The notes under the pieces were generated by a model, which made no database searches, was not told where the DNA came from, and worked only from the letters and a program-made list of their open reading frames with translations. From Flavipsychrobacter sp. (GTDB lineage Bacteria; Bacteroidota; Bacteroidia; Chitinophagales; Chitinophagaceae): a stretch of DNA of 56,336 bases. Where the stretch lies: the NCBI GenBank assembly GCA_016786665.1, contig JAEUVZ010000012.1:1-56336 (forward strand). Reading direction: 5' to 3'. The stretch's first letter is position 1; each line of letters opens with the position of its first letter. Positions 16,641 to 24,834 of this stretch are shown here, in pieces. Position numbers and translations under genes: made by a program.

Positions 16641-16667
16641 AAAACTCCCCGGGTGATGCCCGGGGAG
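16641..16667 (-). terminator. Intrinsic terminator of the small lipoprotein gene
   Basis: A 9-bp GC-rich stem (16645-16653 with 16659-16667), loop tgatg, followed on the minus strand by GTTTTTATTG. Confidence 0.85.
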
Positions 16668-16692
16668 CGTATAACATATAGAATATTGTCGT

Positions 16693-16899
16693 TTACTTGT
16701 ACTTTTTCACCTTCACCTTTTTAGGGCTGGCGTAGCTGGGCTTCAGCGGCTTGTAGAACTTACGGTGGTGATAGCCTTTGTAGCTGCCGTAACCGGGACG
16801 CAACTTAGGTGGCGCACAAGAAGTGATCGTTGATACAACGAACAGGGCCAACATGAAGATACCCAGCATAGGTACGATCCTTTTCATCTTATTCATCAT
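16693..16899 (-). CDS. Small basic lipoprotein, function unknown
   Basis: A 68-residue exported lipoprotein. The signal sequence MMNKMKRIVPMLGIFMLALFVVSTITSC ends with lipobox ITSC (Cys28). The mature part is only about 40 residues and very rich in Lys, Tyr, Pro and Gly (LRPGYGSYKGYHHRKFYK, ending KKVKVKKYK). Such Lys/Tyr-rich tails may contact anionic polymers or peptidoglycan, but that is inference. It has its own promoter (TATCTTTA with TTG 19 bases upstream) and terminator, which supports it as a real gene. No family recognised. Confidence 0.7.
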   Translation of the reverse strand: MMNKMKRIVPMLGIFMLALFVVSTITSCAPPKLRPGYGSYKGYHHRKFYKPLKPSYASPKKVKVKKYK

Positions 16900-16948
16900 T
16901 TAAAAGAAACGCGAAATAAACAGGGAACTTTCCCCTTCATTAACCGAA

Positions 16949-16978
16949 TAAAGATAGGGTAAAACGATAGATTGTCAA
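16949..16978 (-). promoter_or_regulatory. Promoter for the small lipoprotein gene
   Basis: TATCTTTA (complement of 16949-16956, one mismatch) and TTG (complement of 16976-16978), spacing 19 bases. Confidence 0.55.
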
Positions 16979-17001
16979 TATCCGGGCTGCTTTTTATTGA
17001 T

Positions 17002-19116
17002 TTATTTGAATAGCTGATACACTATAAAGCCGCCCACGTAAGCCAGCACCGACATATAAAGCAGTTGCAACATGGGTATCTTCCAGCTATTGGTCTCGCG
17101 TTTTACAATAGCCAGTGTACTCATGCACTGCATAGCAAACACGTAAAATACCAGTAGTGAAAGCCCGGAAGCCAGGGTATATACCGGTCGGCCGTCTTTG
17201 AAGCGTGCGTCGGCCATCTTCTCACGAATGCGACGGTCGTCCGTGTCGTCGCCTACGCTATAGAGGGTGCTCATGGTACCCACGAATACCTCGCGTGCCG
17301 CAAAGGAAGTAATCAAGGCGATGCCTATCTTCCAATCGTAGCCCAGGGGGCGAATAGCCGGTTCTATGGCGTGCCCCATGATGCCGGCAAATGAATTTTC
17401 CAGTTTATCGGTAGCATGCAGCTTATCCAGCGAGTCGGCAGCCTGAGGGGCAGCGGCTTTTAGAGCCGTGTACTTAGCTTCTACCGCCTGCATGCGCGCC
17501 GGTGGTCCAAAAGATGCCAGCGCCCACAACACTACTGATATGACCATAATTACCTTACCGGCATCGGTAACAAAAACTTTGGCCTTCTCTACCATGGTGA
17601 TGCCTACATTGGCCCATCTTGGCGAGCGGTATACCGGCAACTCCATAAGGAAGTAGGTACGTTCTTTTGTCTTTATCAGCTTATCCAGCACCTTAGCTAC
17701 CAGCAGCGCCATAAAGAAGCCCAGCAAGTATAGGGCCATCAGCACCAGGCCCTGCATGCTGAAGAAGCCTAACACCTGCCGCTCGGGTATTACCAGCCCT
17801 ATCAGTATGGTATATACCGGCAGGCGCGCGGAGCAGCTCATTAGCGGAGTGACCATTATTGTTATCAGGCGTTCCTTGCGGTTCTGTATGGTTCTCGCCG
17901 ACATGATAGCCGGCACTGCGCAAGCCATTCCGCTTATGAGCGGCATTACCGAGCGGCCATTCAGGCCAGCGCTCCGCATCAGGCGGTCGGTAAGGAAGCT
18001 GATACGCGCCATGTAACCGCTGTCTTCCAGTATGGTAATAAACCCGAACAGTATCATTATCTGCGGTATAAAGATGGCTATGCCACCAATACCGGCGAGT
18101 ATACCGTTCACCAACAAGTCTCGAAAGAAATTATCGGGCATTATCTCCAGCGCCCAGCCACGCACTACGGAAAAACCCTCCTCTACCCATGTCATAGGGT
18201 AGTCGGCCAGCCAGAAAATGCTTTGGAACAAGGTGAACAGCACCAGCAGCAATATCAGGTTGCCCCACAATGGATGCAGCAGCACCCTGTCTATCTTATC
18301 GCTGGCAATGGTCTTCTTGATAGGGCTTTCCATCACCACGCACTGCCGGATGATATCGTCTATGCGTCGGTAACGCTGCATTATTTCGGCCGCCTGTACC
18401 GCTGCCTTATTGAATTTCACTTCATCGAGCAGTGCGGCGACGCGTATTCGGTGCGATGCCTGCAGATAGTGAAGCTCCATGTAGTTGCAGGCTACCTGCA
18501 GGGCACCATAGTTGCTCTCCTGGCCGCACAGTAGCTTTACTTCCTCCACCCAATTGCCCGCCAGCTCTTTAATATCTATAAAGTCAGGATGTACCGGTGG
18601 GCGAAGGGTGTACATATCGCCGACAATCTTTTTCAGCTGGGAAATTCCCTTGTTTTTCCGTGGGTTGATGGCTACTACCGGCACACCCATCATGCGTTGC
18701 AGCCCTTCTATATCTATGGTTGTTCCCTGGGTACGGGCTATATCTACCATACTCAGGGCTATCACCACGGGTATCTTCAAGTCCATTATCTGCGAGCAGA
18801 ACAGGAGGTTGCGCTTCAGGTTAGACGCATCTGCGATTACTACCAGCAGGTCGGGCTTATCTTTATTACTGCTGTTCAGCAATACCTCGTAGGTTACGTA
18901 CTCGTCGGCGCTTTTGGGGTATATACTATAGGTTCCCGGCAGGTCTATGACATTGGCAGTTAATTGCTCGCTGATACGGGCAACACCTGTTTTCTTGTCT
19001 ACCGTTACGCCGGGAAAGTTACCCACCTTCTGGTTCAGCCCCGTCAGGGAATTGAACAGGGAGCTCTTGCCGCTATTCGGGTTACCGACTAATGCAATAG
19101 TAAATGGCCGCTGCAT
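17002..19116 (-). CDS. feoB: Ferrous iron transporter FeoB
   Basis: A 704-residue inner-membrane Fe(II) transporter with an N-terminal G domain. G1 is GNPNSGKS (11-18), the switch region is GNFPGVTVDKK and G3 is DLPG (58-61). The G4 position reads SMVD (122-125) where NxxD is usual, a change that could alter nucleotide affinity. The membrane part has both gate regions: FIPQIMILFGFITILEDSGYM with GLNGRSVMPLISGMACAVPA, and the second half with FAAREVFVGTMSTLY. No FeoA gene lies beside it and no FeoA fusion is seen, so it is a stand-alone feoB. A perfect -7 box lies 12 bases upstream. Confidence 0.95.
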   Translation of the reverse strand: MQRPFTIALVGNPNSGKSSLFNSLTGLNQKVGNFPGVTVDKKTGVARISEQLTANVIDLPGTYSIYPKSADEYVTYEVLLNSSNKDKPDLLVVIADASNLKRNLLFCSQIMDLKIPVVIALSMVDIARTQGTTIDIEGLQRMMGVPVVAINPRKNKGISQLKKIVGDMYTLRPPVHPDFIDIKELAGNWVEEVKLLCGQESNYGALQVACNYMELHYLQASHRIRVAALLDEVKFNKAAVQAAEIMQRYRRIDDIIRQCVVMESPIKKTIASDKIDRVLLHPLWGNLILLLVLFTLFQSIFWLADYPMTWVEEGFSVVRGWALEIMPDNFFRDLLVNGILAGIGGIAIFIPQIMILFGFITILEDSGYMARISFLTDRLMRSAGLNGRSVMPLISGMACAVPAIMSARTIQNRKERLITIMVTPLMSCSARLPVYTILIGLVIPERQVLGFFSMQGLVLMALYLLGFFMALLVAKVLDKLIKTKERTYFLMELPVYRSPRWANVGITMVEKAKVFVTDAGKVIMVISVVLWALASFGPPARMQAVEAKYTALKAAAPQAADSLDKLHATDKLENSFAGIMGHAIEPAIRPLGYDWKIGIALITSFAAREVFVGTMSTLYSVGDDTDDRRIREKMADARFKDGRPVYTLASGLSLLVFYVFAMQCMSTLAIVKRETNSWKIPMLQLLYMSVLAYVGGFIVYQLFK

Positions 19117-19127
19117 GAATTAAGCCG

Positions 19128-19135
19128 CAAAGGTA
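19128..19135 (-). promoter_or_regulatory. Promoter -7 box for feoB
   Basis: TACCTTTG on the minus strand, an exact match, ending 11 bases before the ATG. The leader is therefore very short. No Fur-like palindrome was identified by eye. Confidence 0.6.
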
Positions 19136-19187
19136 ACCATTTAGCCCCCTAACTATAATCATGCAATAGCATTTTTCCTGAATATAG

Positions 19188-19214
19188 AAACGGCCGCCTC
19201 GTGAGGCGGCCGTT
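19188..19214 (-). terminator. Intrinsic terminator of the T9SS cargo gene
   Basis: A 12-bp GC-rich stem (19189-19200 with 19203-19214), 21 bases past the cargo gene stop at 19236. T tract on the minus strand is short (TTTCTA). Confidence 0.75.
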
Positions 19215-19235
19215 CTCCAACATTGTTGCTACCTG

Positions 19236-20435
19236 CTATTTCACTATAGAAAGAGGGGCGCGAGACACCTGCGCTCCATTGCTTGTAACACTGATATAAT
19301 ATGTACCCGCCGGTACGTCGCCCAGGGCAATCACTGCATTCCCGGAAGAGGCGGGCACGCTTCCTTTAGCGATTATTTGGCCGGTTACGTTTATCAATTC
19401 ATATTCGCATACCGCAGCGGCCTTATCGGCAAGAGAAATATTTACCGCCTGTGTAGCGGGGTTAGGGTATATCATCATGCTACCGGCAGCGGTAGAGGCA
19501 GCTGCTACCCCGGCCGGGAACGGCATGCGCTCGCGGTGGAAATTTATGTCGTGTATGGTAGTGAACTGCGCATCGCTGAATGCTACGTTCAGCATAGCGG
19601 TTACTTCCCCACGGCGATACCAATTGTACTGATACAGATTGTTGGTCTGGCCCTGGCTCAGGTTGAATGTAGAAAGAACATTAGCCGGAACGGGAACTCC
19701 GTTGTTGTAAAAGCTATCCACCACGGTAGTGATGTTTTTTACCTGCAATACATCTACTTCGCCGCCCTGGGTATTATCGGGGTGCAGCCCGCTGATGGTA
19801 CCCCATCCTATAGCACTGTCAAGCGACGTAACGTGTGAAACCTTGGTAATAGGCGATTGATTGTAGCCCTGCGCTAAATATGTCAACTCCAGGTTGGTGT
19901 TGTAGTGGAAGTTATTGCTCCAGAAGGTGATACCTGCAGCGGCGGGGTATGGGATATTAGTGATATTGGCACTATAGTCAATATCCTGGTTCAGTATTAC
20001 GAGGCTATCGCCCATATCGCCGGTGATAAAGCCCAGCGGAAACGCCTGCCGGTCCAGGTGCTCTCCATAAGCGAACATACCTGTTGACCGTATTTCGAAC
20101 TGCAGGTGCGTAACATAGGGAAGAAACCCGGTATTGCTATACGTTATCTCGCTGCTGTGCTTAGCGGGAGAAAAGAAAAGGTTGGTACAGGTATCATAGG
20201 TTATAGGGTTCATTTGCGTATTGTACTGTACATTACTCATATCCCAGTGCATATTGTTGGCCGGGTCGAAGTTGGGCAGCCCGCCACCATTCTTTTTTAC
20301 ACTGTGGATATTGTCGGTTTTAATAACCACTGTTCCCGGGTGTTGTCCGGCAGCGTTGTTGTACGTTATTAATAATTGAGCTGAAGCTGACAGGGACATA
20401 GCAGCCGAAAAAAGAGTAAAGATAACTTTCTTCAT
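19236..20435 (-). CDS. Secreted protein with T9SS type A sorting domain
   Basis: A 399-residue exported protein with signal peptide MKKVIFTLFSAAMSLSASAQ. The body (about 20-310) is rich in Asn, Thr and Tyr and shows no recognised domain. The C-terminal sorting domain is clear: MMIYPNPATQAVNISLADK, ELINVTGQIIAKGSV and DVPAGTYYISVTSNG. It should be moved to the cell surface by the type IX system. It is transcribed alone, downstream of and in the same direction as the arylsulfotransferase-like pair but 88 bases away, with a near-consensus -7 box (TATATTTA) upstream. Function unknown. Confidence 0.85.
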   Translation of the reverse strand: MKKVIFTLFSAAMSLSASAQLLITYNNAAGQHPGTVVIKTDNIHSVKKNGGGLPNFDPANNMHWDMSNVQYNTQMNPITYDTCTNLFFSPAKHSSEITYSNTGFLPYVTHLQFEIRSTGMFAYGEHLDRQAFPLGFITGDMGDSLVILNQDIDYSANITNIPYPAAAGITFWSNNFHYNTNLELTYLAQGYNQSPITKVSHVTSLDSAIGWGTISGLHPDNTQGGEVDVLQVKNITTVVDSFYNNGVPVPANVLSTFNLSQGQTNNLYQYNWYRRGEVTAMLNVAFSDAQFTTIHDINFHRERMPFPAGVAAASTAAGSMMIYPNPATQAVNISLADKAAAVCEYELINVTGQIIAKGSVPASSGNAVIALGDVPAGTYYISVTSNGAQVSRAPLSIVK

Positions 20436-20523
20436 AAGTATGGTTTTAGAGTGAGCGATTAGTAAATATACGGAATTATTTGCAGTGGTAATACCTTCTC
20501 TACCGCTTGTACGCGCCTACGTC

Positions 20524-22119
20524 TTAACGGAGCATCCGCATAGCCATACGTTCCAGTTGCTCTTGGGTTACCGGGCTCACCCTGTATGATGCCTTGGGCG
20601 CCCAAGGCTCTTTGCCTCCGGGACGGTACTCTGATATGCTATTGAACATCAATTTTTTATCACGGCTTACTATGAAGATACGCGGCGTAGTACCCATGCA
20701 CACCAACACATTGCCACCTGGCAAAGGCACTGCATTACCCTCCCGCAAAGCTGTATGGTCGGCCTGGTCATCTATATCGCAGTCAAAGGACCAAACCACC
20801 CTGGCGGTATCTGCTTCTGACAGGGGTTGGCGTAATACCATCACCTGTGTTTTTTGTGGGTAACCTGCCTCCTGTTGGGTACCGGGCATTTGCCGCGATT
20901 GCGGGCGCTCGCCCGGCGTCAAAGCACCGCGCGGAGGAGGTACCGGCATTGTGCGTGATGGGTTATTGCAGAATATATAAAGCTCTCCGTTTTCACCGGG
21001 CATACAACTGTGCTGGGCTTTAAACAGCGGGCCTGTAGGGGTACCGTCACCAAAGGCGGCAATAATCCTATTGTCAGGGTAGCTTATTTTCACTATCCGG
21101 TTACGGTCTCTAAAACCAGCGTAAACTGCTTTAGCATCACTGTCAAAGTAAAATGCATTAAAGTGGCCGTCAGCCACTAACCGGGGTGTCTGATCCAATT
21201 TCTCAAACACTTCTTCATCACTAAAATAGTCTCCGGAGTTCCAATACCAGGCCAGTTCGCCTCCTGGAGTATACTCCTGCAAAACACCAAAGTCAACCAC
21301 CAGGTATGTTCCGTTTGCGCCTCTTATCACGTTTCGGGCTTCTGCCACGCTGCCAGAATTAAGTTCGGTCATTTTTCGCTGTACTTTTTGTATTCCTAAA
21401 AGCATGTAGTTCCCACTGGGCAGGCGGGTAAATTCATGATGGAAATGCCGGTACGCAGGCAGCCCTGTGCGGGGGTCCATCTCTTGTTTGCTCCACAATA
21501 TCCGGCCGTCATAACTCACTTCGTATGCGCCATAATCGGTAAGAAATGTTATGGTGTGGAAAGGGGTAACTTTCAGGTCACGTATCTGAGACTCCATGTT
21601 TACATGGCCGGGTATATTGGGTAAAACCCAGACTGCGTTCCCGCTCATGTCATAAAGCGCCCTGGCAGCATCCACAAAATAGTGAAGCGACGTATCTGGA
21701 AATGTATTCAGTATGGATCGCTGGCGGAATACCGTAGTATCTACAAAACTGATTGAGATCGTGGAAAAATGATTTAGCCCGGTAGCACTTATTTTCCTTC
21801 CATTTTTATCGGTGCAAGTTGCCTGCCAGGTGTACTGCGTTCCCCAGTGCGGGAGGCGGGCCAGGCAATCTGACTGCTTTGAACGGAATGTGGCAATGAC
21901 ATTTTGTGCAAATTGCCGGTCATCGTCGTACAGGCCAGTTGCCACACAGAAGGTATACTCCCTGGCAAGTGCTTCCGCAGGCACGGAAAACGGCATAAGG
22001 GTAAATGGCAACACCGTACCCTCGGCTGGGTATATCGCGGCCGCGGCTTTCTGCACAGCACCGGCAAGCAACACTATTATGGCAATAGCGCTAAGCCAAC
22101 GCCCCGTTCTCATTTGCAT
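20524..22119 (-). CDS. Arylsulfotransferase (ASST)-like secreted protein, paralogue 1
   Basis: A 531-residue protein with an N-terminal signal segment (WLSAIAIIVLLAGAVQKAAAA) and an Ig-like region (about 30-120), followed by a beta-propeller matching aryl-sulfate sulfotransferase. This enzyme moves sulfate between phenols without PAPS. The residues known to be catalytic in E. coli ASST have visible counterparts: His228 (HHEFTRLPSGN), His319 and Asn321 (GHFNAFYFD), Arg337 (GFRDRNR) and the sulfate-accepting His370 (QHSCMP). The 319-to-337 spacing of 18 equals the E. coli spacing 356-to-374. A Pro-rich insert follows. It lies 36 bases after its paralogue, likely one operon. A Met two codons downstream is an alternative start. 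Confidence 0.75.
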   Translation of the reverse strand: MQMRTGRWLSAIAIIVLLAGAVQKAAAAIYPAEGTVLPFTLMPFSVPAEALAREYTFCVATGLYDDDRQFAQNVIATFRSKQSDCLARLPHWGTQYTWQATCTDKNGRKISATGLNHFSTISISFVDTTVFRQRSILNTFPDTSLHYFVDAARALYDMSGNAVWVLPNIPGHVNMESQIRDLKVTPFHTITFLTDYGAYEVSYDGRILWSKQEMDPRTGLPAYRHFHHEFTRLPSGNYMLLGIQKVQRKMTELNSGSVAEARNVIRGANGTYLVVDFGVLQEYTPGGELAWYWNSGDYFSDEEVFEKLDQTPRLVADGHFNAFYFDSDAKAVYAGFRDRNRIVKISYPDNRIIAAFGDGTPTGPLFKAQHSCMPGENGELYIFCNNPSRTMPVPPPRGALTPGERPQSRQMPGTQQEAGYPQKTQVMVLRQPLSEADTARVVWSFDCDIDDQADHTALREGNAVPLPGGNVLVCMGTTPRIFIVSRDKKLMFNSISEYRPGGKEPWAPKASYRVSPVTQEQLERMAMRMLR

Positions 22120-22155
22120 CGTTTTGTTACTATTGAAGTGTCTCTAAACTAAATG

Positions 22156-23796
22156 TTACTTTACCAGGCTTGTTGCCAATTTGCTAAGCTGCACCGCCGA
22201 AAGCGGATTGGCACGATAAGCAGGATAAGGCGCCCACTCATCGCCTTCAGGCGGTCGTTGTTCGGTAAGACTGTTGTATAGCACCTTACCCTTGGTGTTT
22301 ACTATAAATGTTCTGTGCGAGGTACCCATGCACACCATCAGGCTTCCATCCTCCAGCACCGCAGCATTGCCACCCATTACGCTTCCCGGTAGTGCGAGCG
22401 AATCAATATCGCAAATAAACTCCCATACTTTCTTAGCGGTATCTTGAGCAGATACCGGTTGGTTGATAACCACTACGGAAGATTTTATGTTCATCCTGGG
22501 GGCCAGGCGGCCGGGGGGTGTTGGCGCACCCGGAGGCAATCCTGGACGCGGCGGCCTCGGCCCATTGGGGCCGCTTCCGTGAGCATGGGCTTGTACCACG
22601 GCCGGCTGTGCGATTTGCGCCCTACCAATTGAGGGATTATTGTTGTTAAAAATAACGAGGTTCCCTTCCAAATCCGGCACTACACTGTGCTGGTGTACAA
22701 ACAATCTTCCTGTTGGCGTGCCTGCACCGTACTCGGCCATTATTTTTTTCCCGGGGTAGGCTATGGATATCACCCGGTCCTTGTCGCGAAACCCTGCGTA
22801 TATCACCCGACGTTGTTCGTCAAAAAAGAATGCATTCAGATGCGTATTGGTCAGGAATGTGCTGTCCATCTCCCGCTCATGAAATAGTTCATCATCACGG
22901 AAGTAGTCGGCCGAACTCCACTTCCATACTATGTCCTTTTGGGCATTGTATTCTACTATCGTTCCGAACTCCACATTCTTATAATAGGCTGTATCTTTCC
23001 TCACCACATCAGGATGACGCTGCGCCAGCAAGGTATCCATAGCGGGCATTTTCCGCAGCACCTTCTCCATGGCCAGCAGCATATAGTTGCCGTTTTTCAG
23101 CCGGGTAAACTCATGATGAAAAAACCGGTACGCGCCCGGCACCCCATCCACTTCGCCGCTGTGCGGAGCCATCCACAGCATTTTGCCATCATAGCTTACC
23201 TCATATGCACCATAATCGGTGAGGAACGTAATTGTATTAAAAGGTGTGGCTTTCAGGTCGCGCACCTTGGAATCGAAGACCACATAGGGCGGAATATCCG
23301 GCAACACCCACAATGGCTTACCCTCCATATCGTAAAGCACCCTTGCGTTATCTATAAAGTAGGAGAGCCCCTTATCGGGGTAGGTATTGCTCACCACCTT
23401 CTGGCGATATATCTCTGTGTTTACCAACCGGGAGCGTACAGTAGAAAAATGATAGAGCGGGCTCTTTTTTACCTGCTTGCCCTTGTCTTTATACACCACC
23501 TGCCAGGTATAGGAATCGCCGAACCGGGGTACCCGCACTACCGCCCTGTTGGCATCCGTTGTCTCGGAAAGCGTTGTCCGGGTAGCAAAGTCGGACTCTT
23601 TATCTATAATGCCCTCCGCTACCTGGAAGGTGTAAGTGGACACGCCCTTCTCTCCCGGAACGGAAAGAGGCACTACGATAAAATTCAATTCCGTACCTTC
23701 GGGGGGATATACCTGCTGCCCCTCAGCCCGTGTGCCCACCAAAAAAACCAGCAGGAAAAAGAATGCCATTTTATTTATGAGAGTAATCAGTTGCAT
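22156..23796 (-). CDS. Arylsulfotransferase (ASST)-like secreted protein, paralogue 2
   Basis: A 546-residue paralogue of the next gene, with equivalent residues at the same numbers: His228 (HHEFTRLKNGN), His319 and Asn321 (THLNAFFFD), Arg337 (GFRDKDR), His370 (VHQHSVVP). A longer Pro-rich loop sits at about 398-435. The probable start is uncertain: Met1 at 23796 overlaps the divergent cytochrome gene by 20 bases, whereas Met10 at 23769 gives the cleaner signal peptide MAFFFLLVFLVGTRAEGQQ and leaves a 7-base gap. The role inferred is periplasmic or surface sulfuryl transfer. Classical ASST loci carry DsbL/DsbI; none is seen here. Confidence 0.75.
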   Translation of the reverse strand: MQLITLINKMAFFFLLVFLVGTRAEGQQVYPPEGTELNFIVVPLSVPGEKGVSTYTFQVAEGIIDKESDFATRTTLSETTDANRAVVRVPRFGDSYTWQVVYKDKGKQVKKSPLYHFSTVRSRLVNTEIYRQKVVSNTYPDKGLSYFIDNARVLYDMEGKPLWVLPDIPPYVVFDSKVRDLKATPFNTITFLTDYGAYEVSYDGKMLWMAPHSGEVDGVPGAYRFFHHEFTRLKNGNYMLLAMEKVLRKMPAMDTLLAQRHPDVVRKDTAYYKNVEFGTIVEYNAQKDIVWKWSSADYFRDDELFHEREMDSTFLTNTHLNAFFFDEQRRVIYAGFRDKDRVISIAYPGKKIMAEYGAGTPTGRLFVHQHSVVPDLEGNLVIFNNNNPSIGRAQIAQPAVVQAHAHGSGPNGPRPPRPGLPPGAPTPPGRLAPRMNIKSSVVVINQPVSAQDTAKKVWEFICDIDSLALPGSVMGGNAAVLEDGSLMVCMGTSHRTFIVNTKGKVLYNSLTEQRPPEGDEWAPYPAYRANPLSAVQLSKLATSLVK

Positions 23797-24775
23797 AACA
23801 CTTGGTGTTTCGTGCTTGTTTATACTTAACTATTCCTGCAGCGCCCCGACGGAGCAGCCTGCAGTGTCTGAAACCAATGTCAATGATACGATTTTTTCGC
23901 CGCCTGACACCTCCACGATACCCGACGACGACTTTGGGGCCATGGTGCGCTACGGCAGGGACCTGATTGTAAATACCGCCTACTACATAGGGCCGGAGGG
24001 TGTAGCCGGGCACTACCTGGGCAACAAGATGAACTGCAACAACTGCCATATGGACGCCGGCACGCGACCGTATGGGCTCAACTACTTCAGTACACACGCC
24101 CGCTATCCCCAATACCGCGGCAGGGAAAATAAAATACTGACACTGGCAGAAAGGGTAAACAACTGCATAGAACGGCCCCACCTGGGCAAACCGCTTCCCC
24201 TTGACTCTAAAGAAATGGTGGCCATTACCAGCTATATGAAGTGGCTGGGCTCTAACGTGCCGGTAGGCCAGCGGGTGAAAGGAGATAACGGCGTGGAACT
24301 TCAGTACCCGGAAGGAGCCGCTGACCCCCGCAACGGCGAGTCAGTATACGCCCAACACTGCGCCAGCTGCCACGGACCCACCGGAGCCGGGGTAATGGAC
24401 CCGTGGAACAAAACCTATACCTACCCGCCGCTGTGGGGCATGCAAAGCTACGAGGCCGGCAGCAGCATGCACCGTGTGCTGAAAATGGCACGGTTCGTAA
24501 AGGCTAATATGCCCCACCTGAAGGCCAACTGGAAGAACCCGGTACTGACCGACAAAGAGGCCATAGACGTAGCAGCCTTTGTGAACGACGACCGGATACA
24601 TGCACGGCCAGTGGTGCGCCCGGAAGAGGCGGGGTACCCTAACATAAAAACAAAACCAATAGACTACGACAAAGGGCCCTATGCGGACCCCTTTACCGAA
24701 GAACAGCACAAATTCGGGCCCTACCAGCCTATTATAGACTATCATAAAAAAAAAGGACTGCCCATAGTATTCTAG
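23777..24775 (+). CDS. TsdA-like dihaem cytochrome c (thiosulfate dehydrogenase family)
   Basis: A 332-residue exported cytochrome. ATG at 23777 gives a hydrophobic leader ending in Cys21 (LNYSC), a non-canonical lipobox. Two haem-binding sites are seen: CNNCH (87-91) and CASCH (195-199). Between them, YPQYRGRENK and LAERVNNCIERP match the TsdA family, and Cys130 lies 39 residues after the first haem histidine, where TsdA has its distal cysteine ligand. The second domain has KANMP (242-246) with a likely methionine ligand. TsdA interconverts thiosulfate and tetrathionate. Activity here is inferred. It overlaps or abuts the divergent ASST-like gene and is followed by another cytochrome gene after 59 bases. 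Confidence 0.72.
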   Translation: MRVISCITLGVSCLFILNYSCSAPTEQPAVSETNVNDTIFSPPDTSTIPDDDFGAMVRYGRDLIVNTAYYIGPEGVAGHYLGNKMNCNNCHMDAGTRPYGLNYFSTHARYPQYRGRENKILTLAERVNNCIERPHLGKPLPLDSKEMVAITSYMKWLGSNVPVGQRVKGDNGVELQYPEGAADPRNGESVYAQHCASCHGPTGAGVMDPWNKTYTYPPLWGMQSYEAGSSMHRVLKMARFVKANMPHLKANWKNPVLTDKEAIDVAAFVNDDRIHARPVVRPEEAGYPNIKTKPIDYDKGPYADPFTEEQHKFGPYQPIIDYHKKKGLPIVF

Positions 24776-24834
24776 ACTAACCGGTTATGTTATGGAAAAT
24801 AGCAAGGCGTGCGTCTACTACCTAACATTAACAT

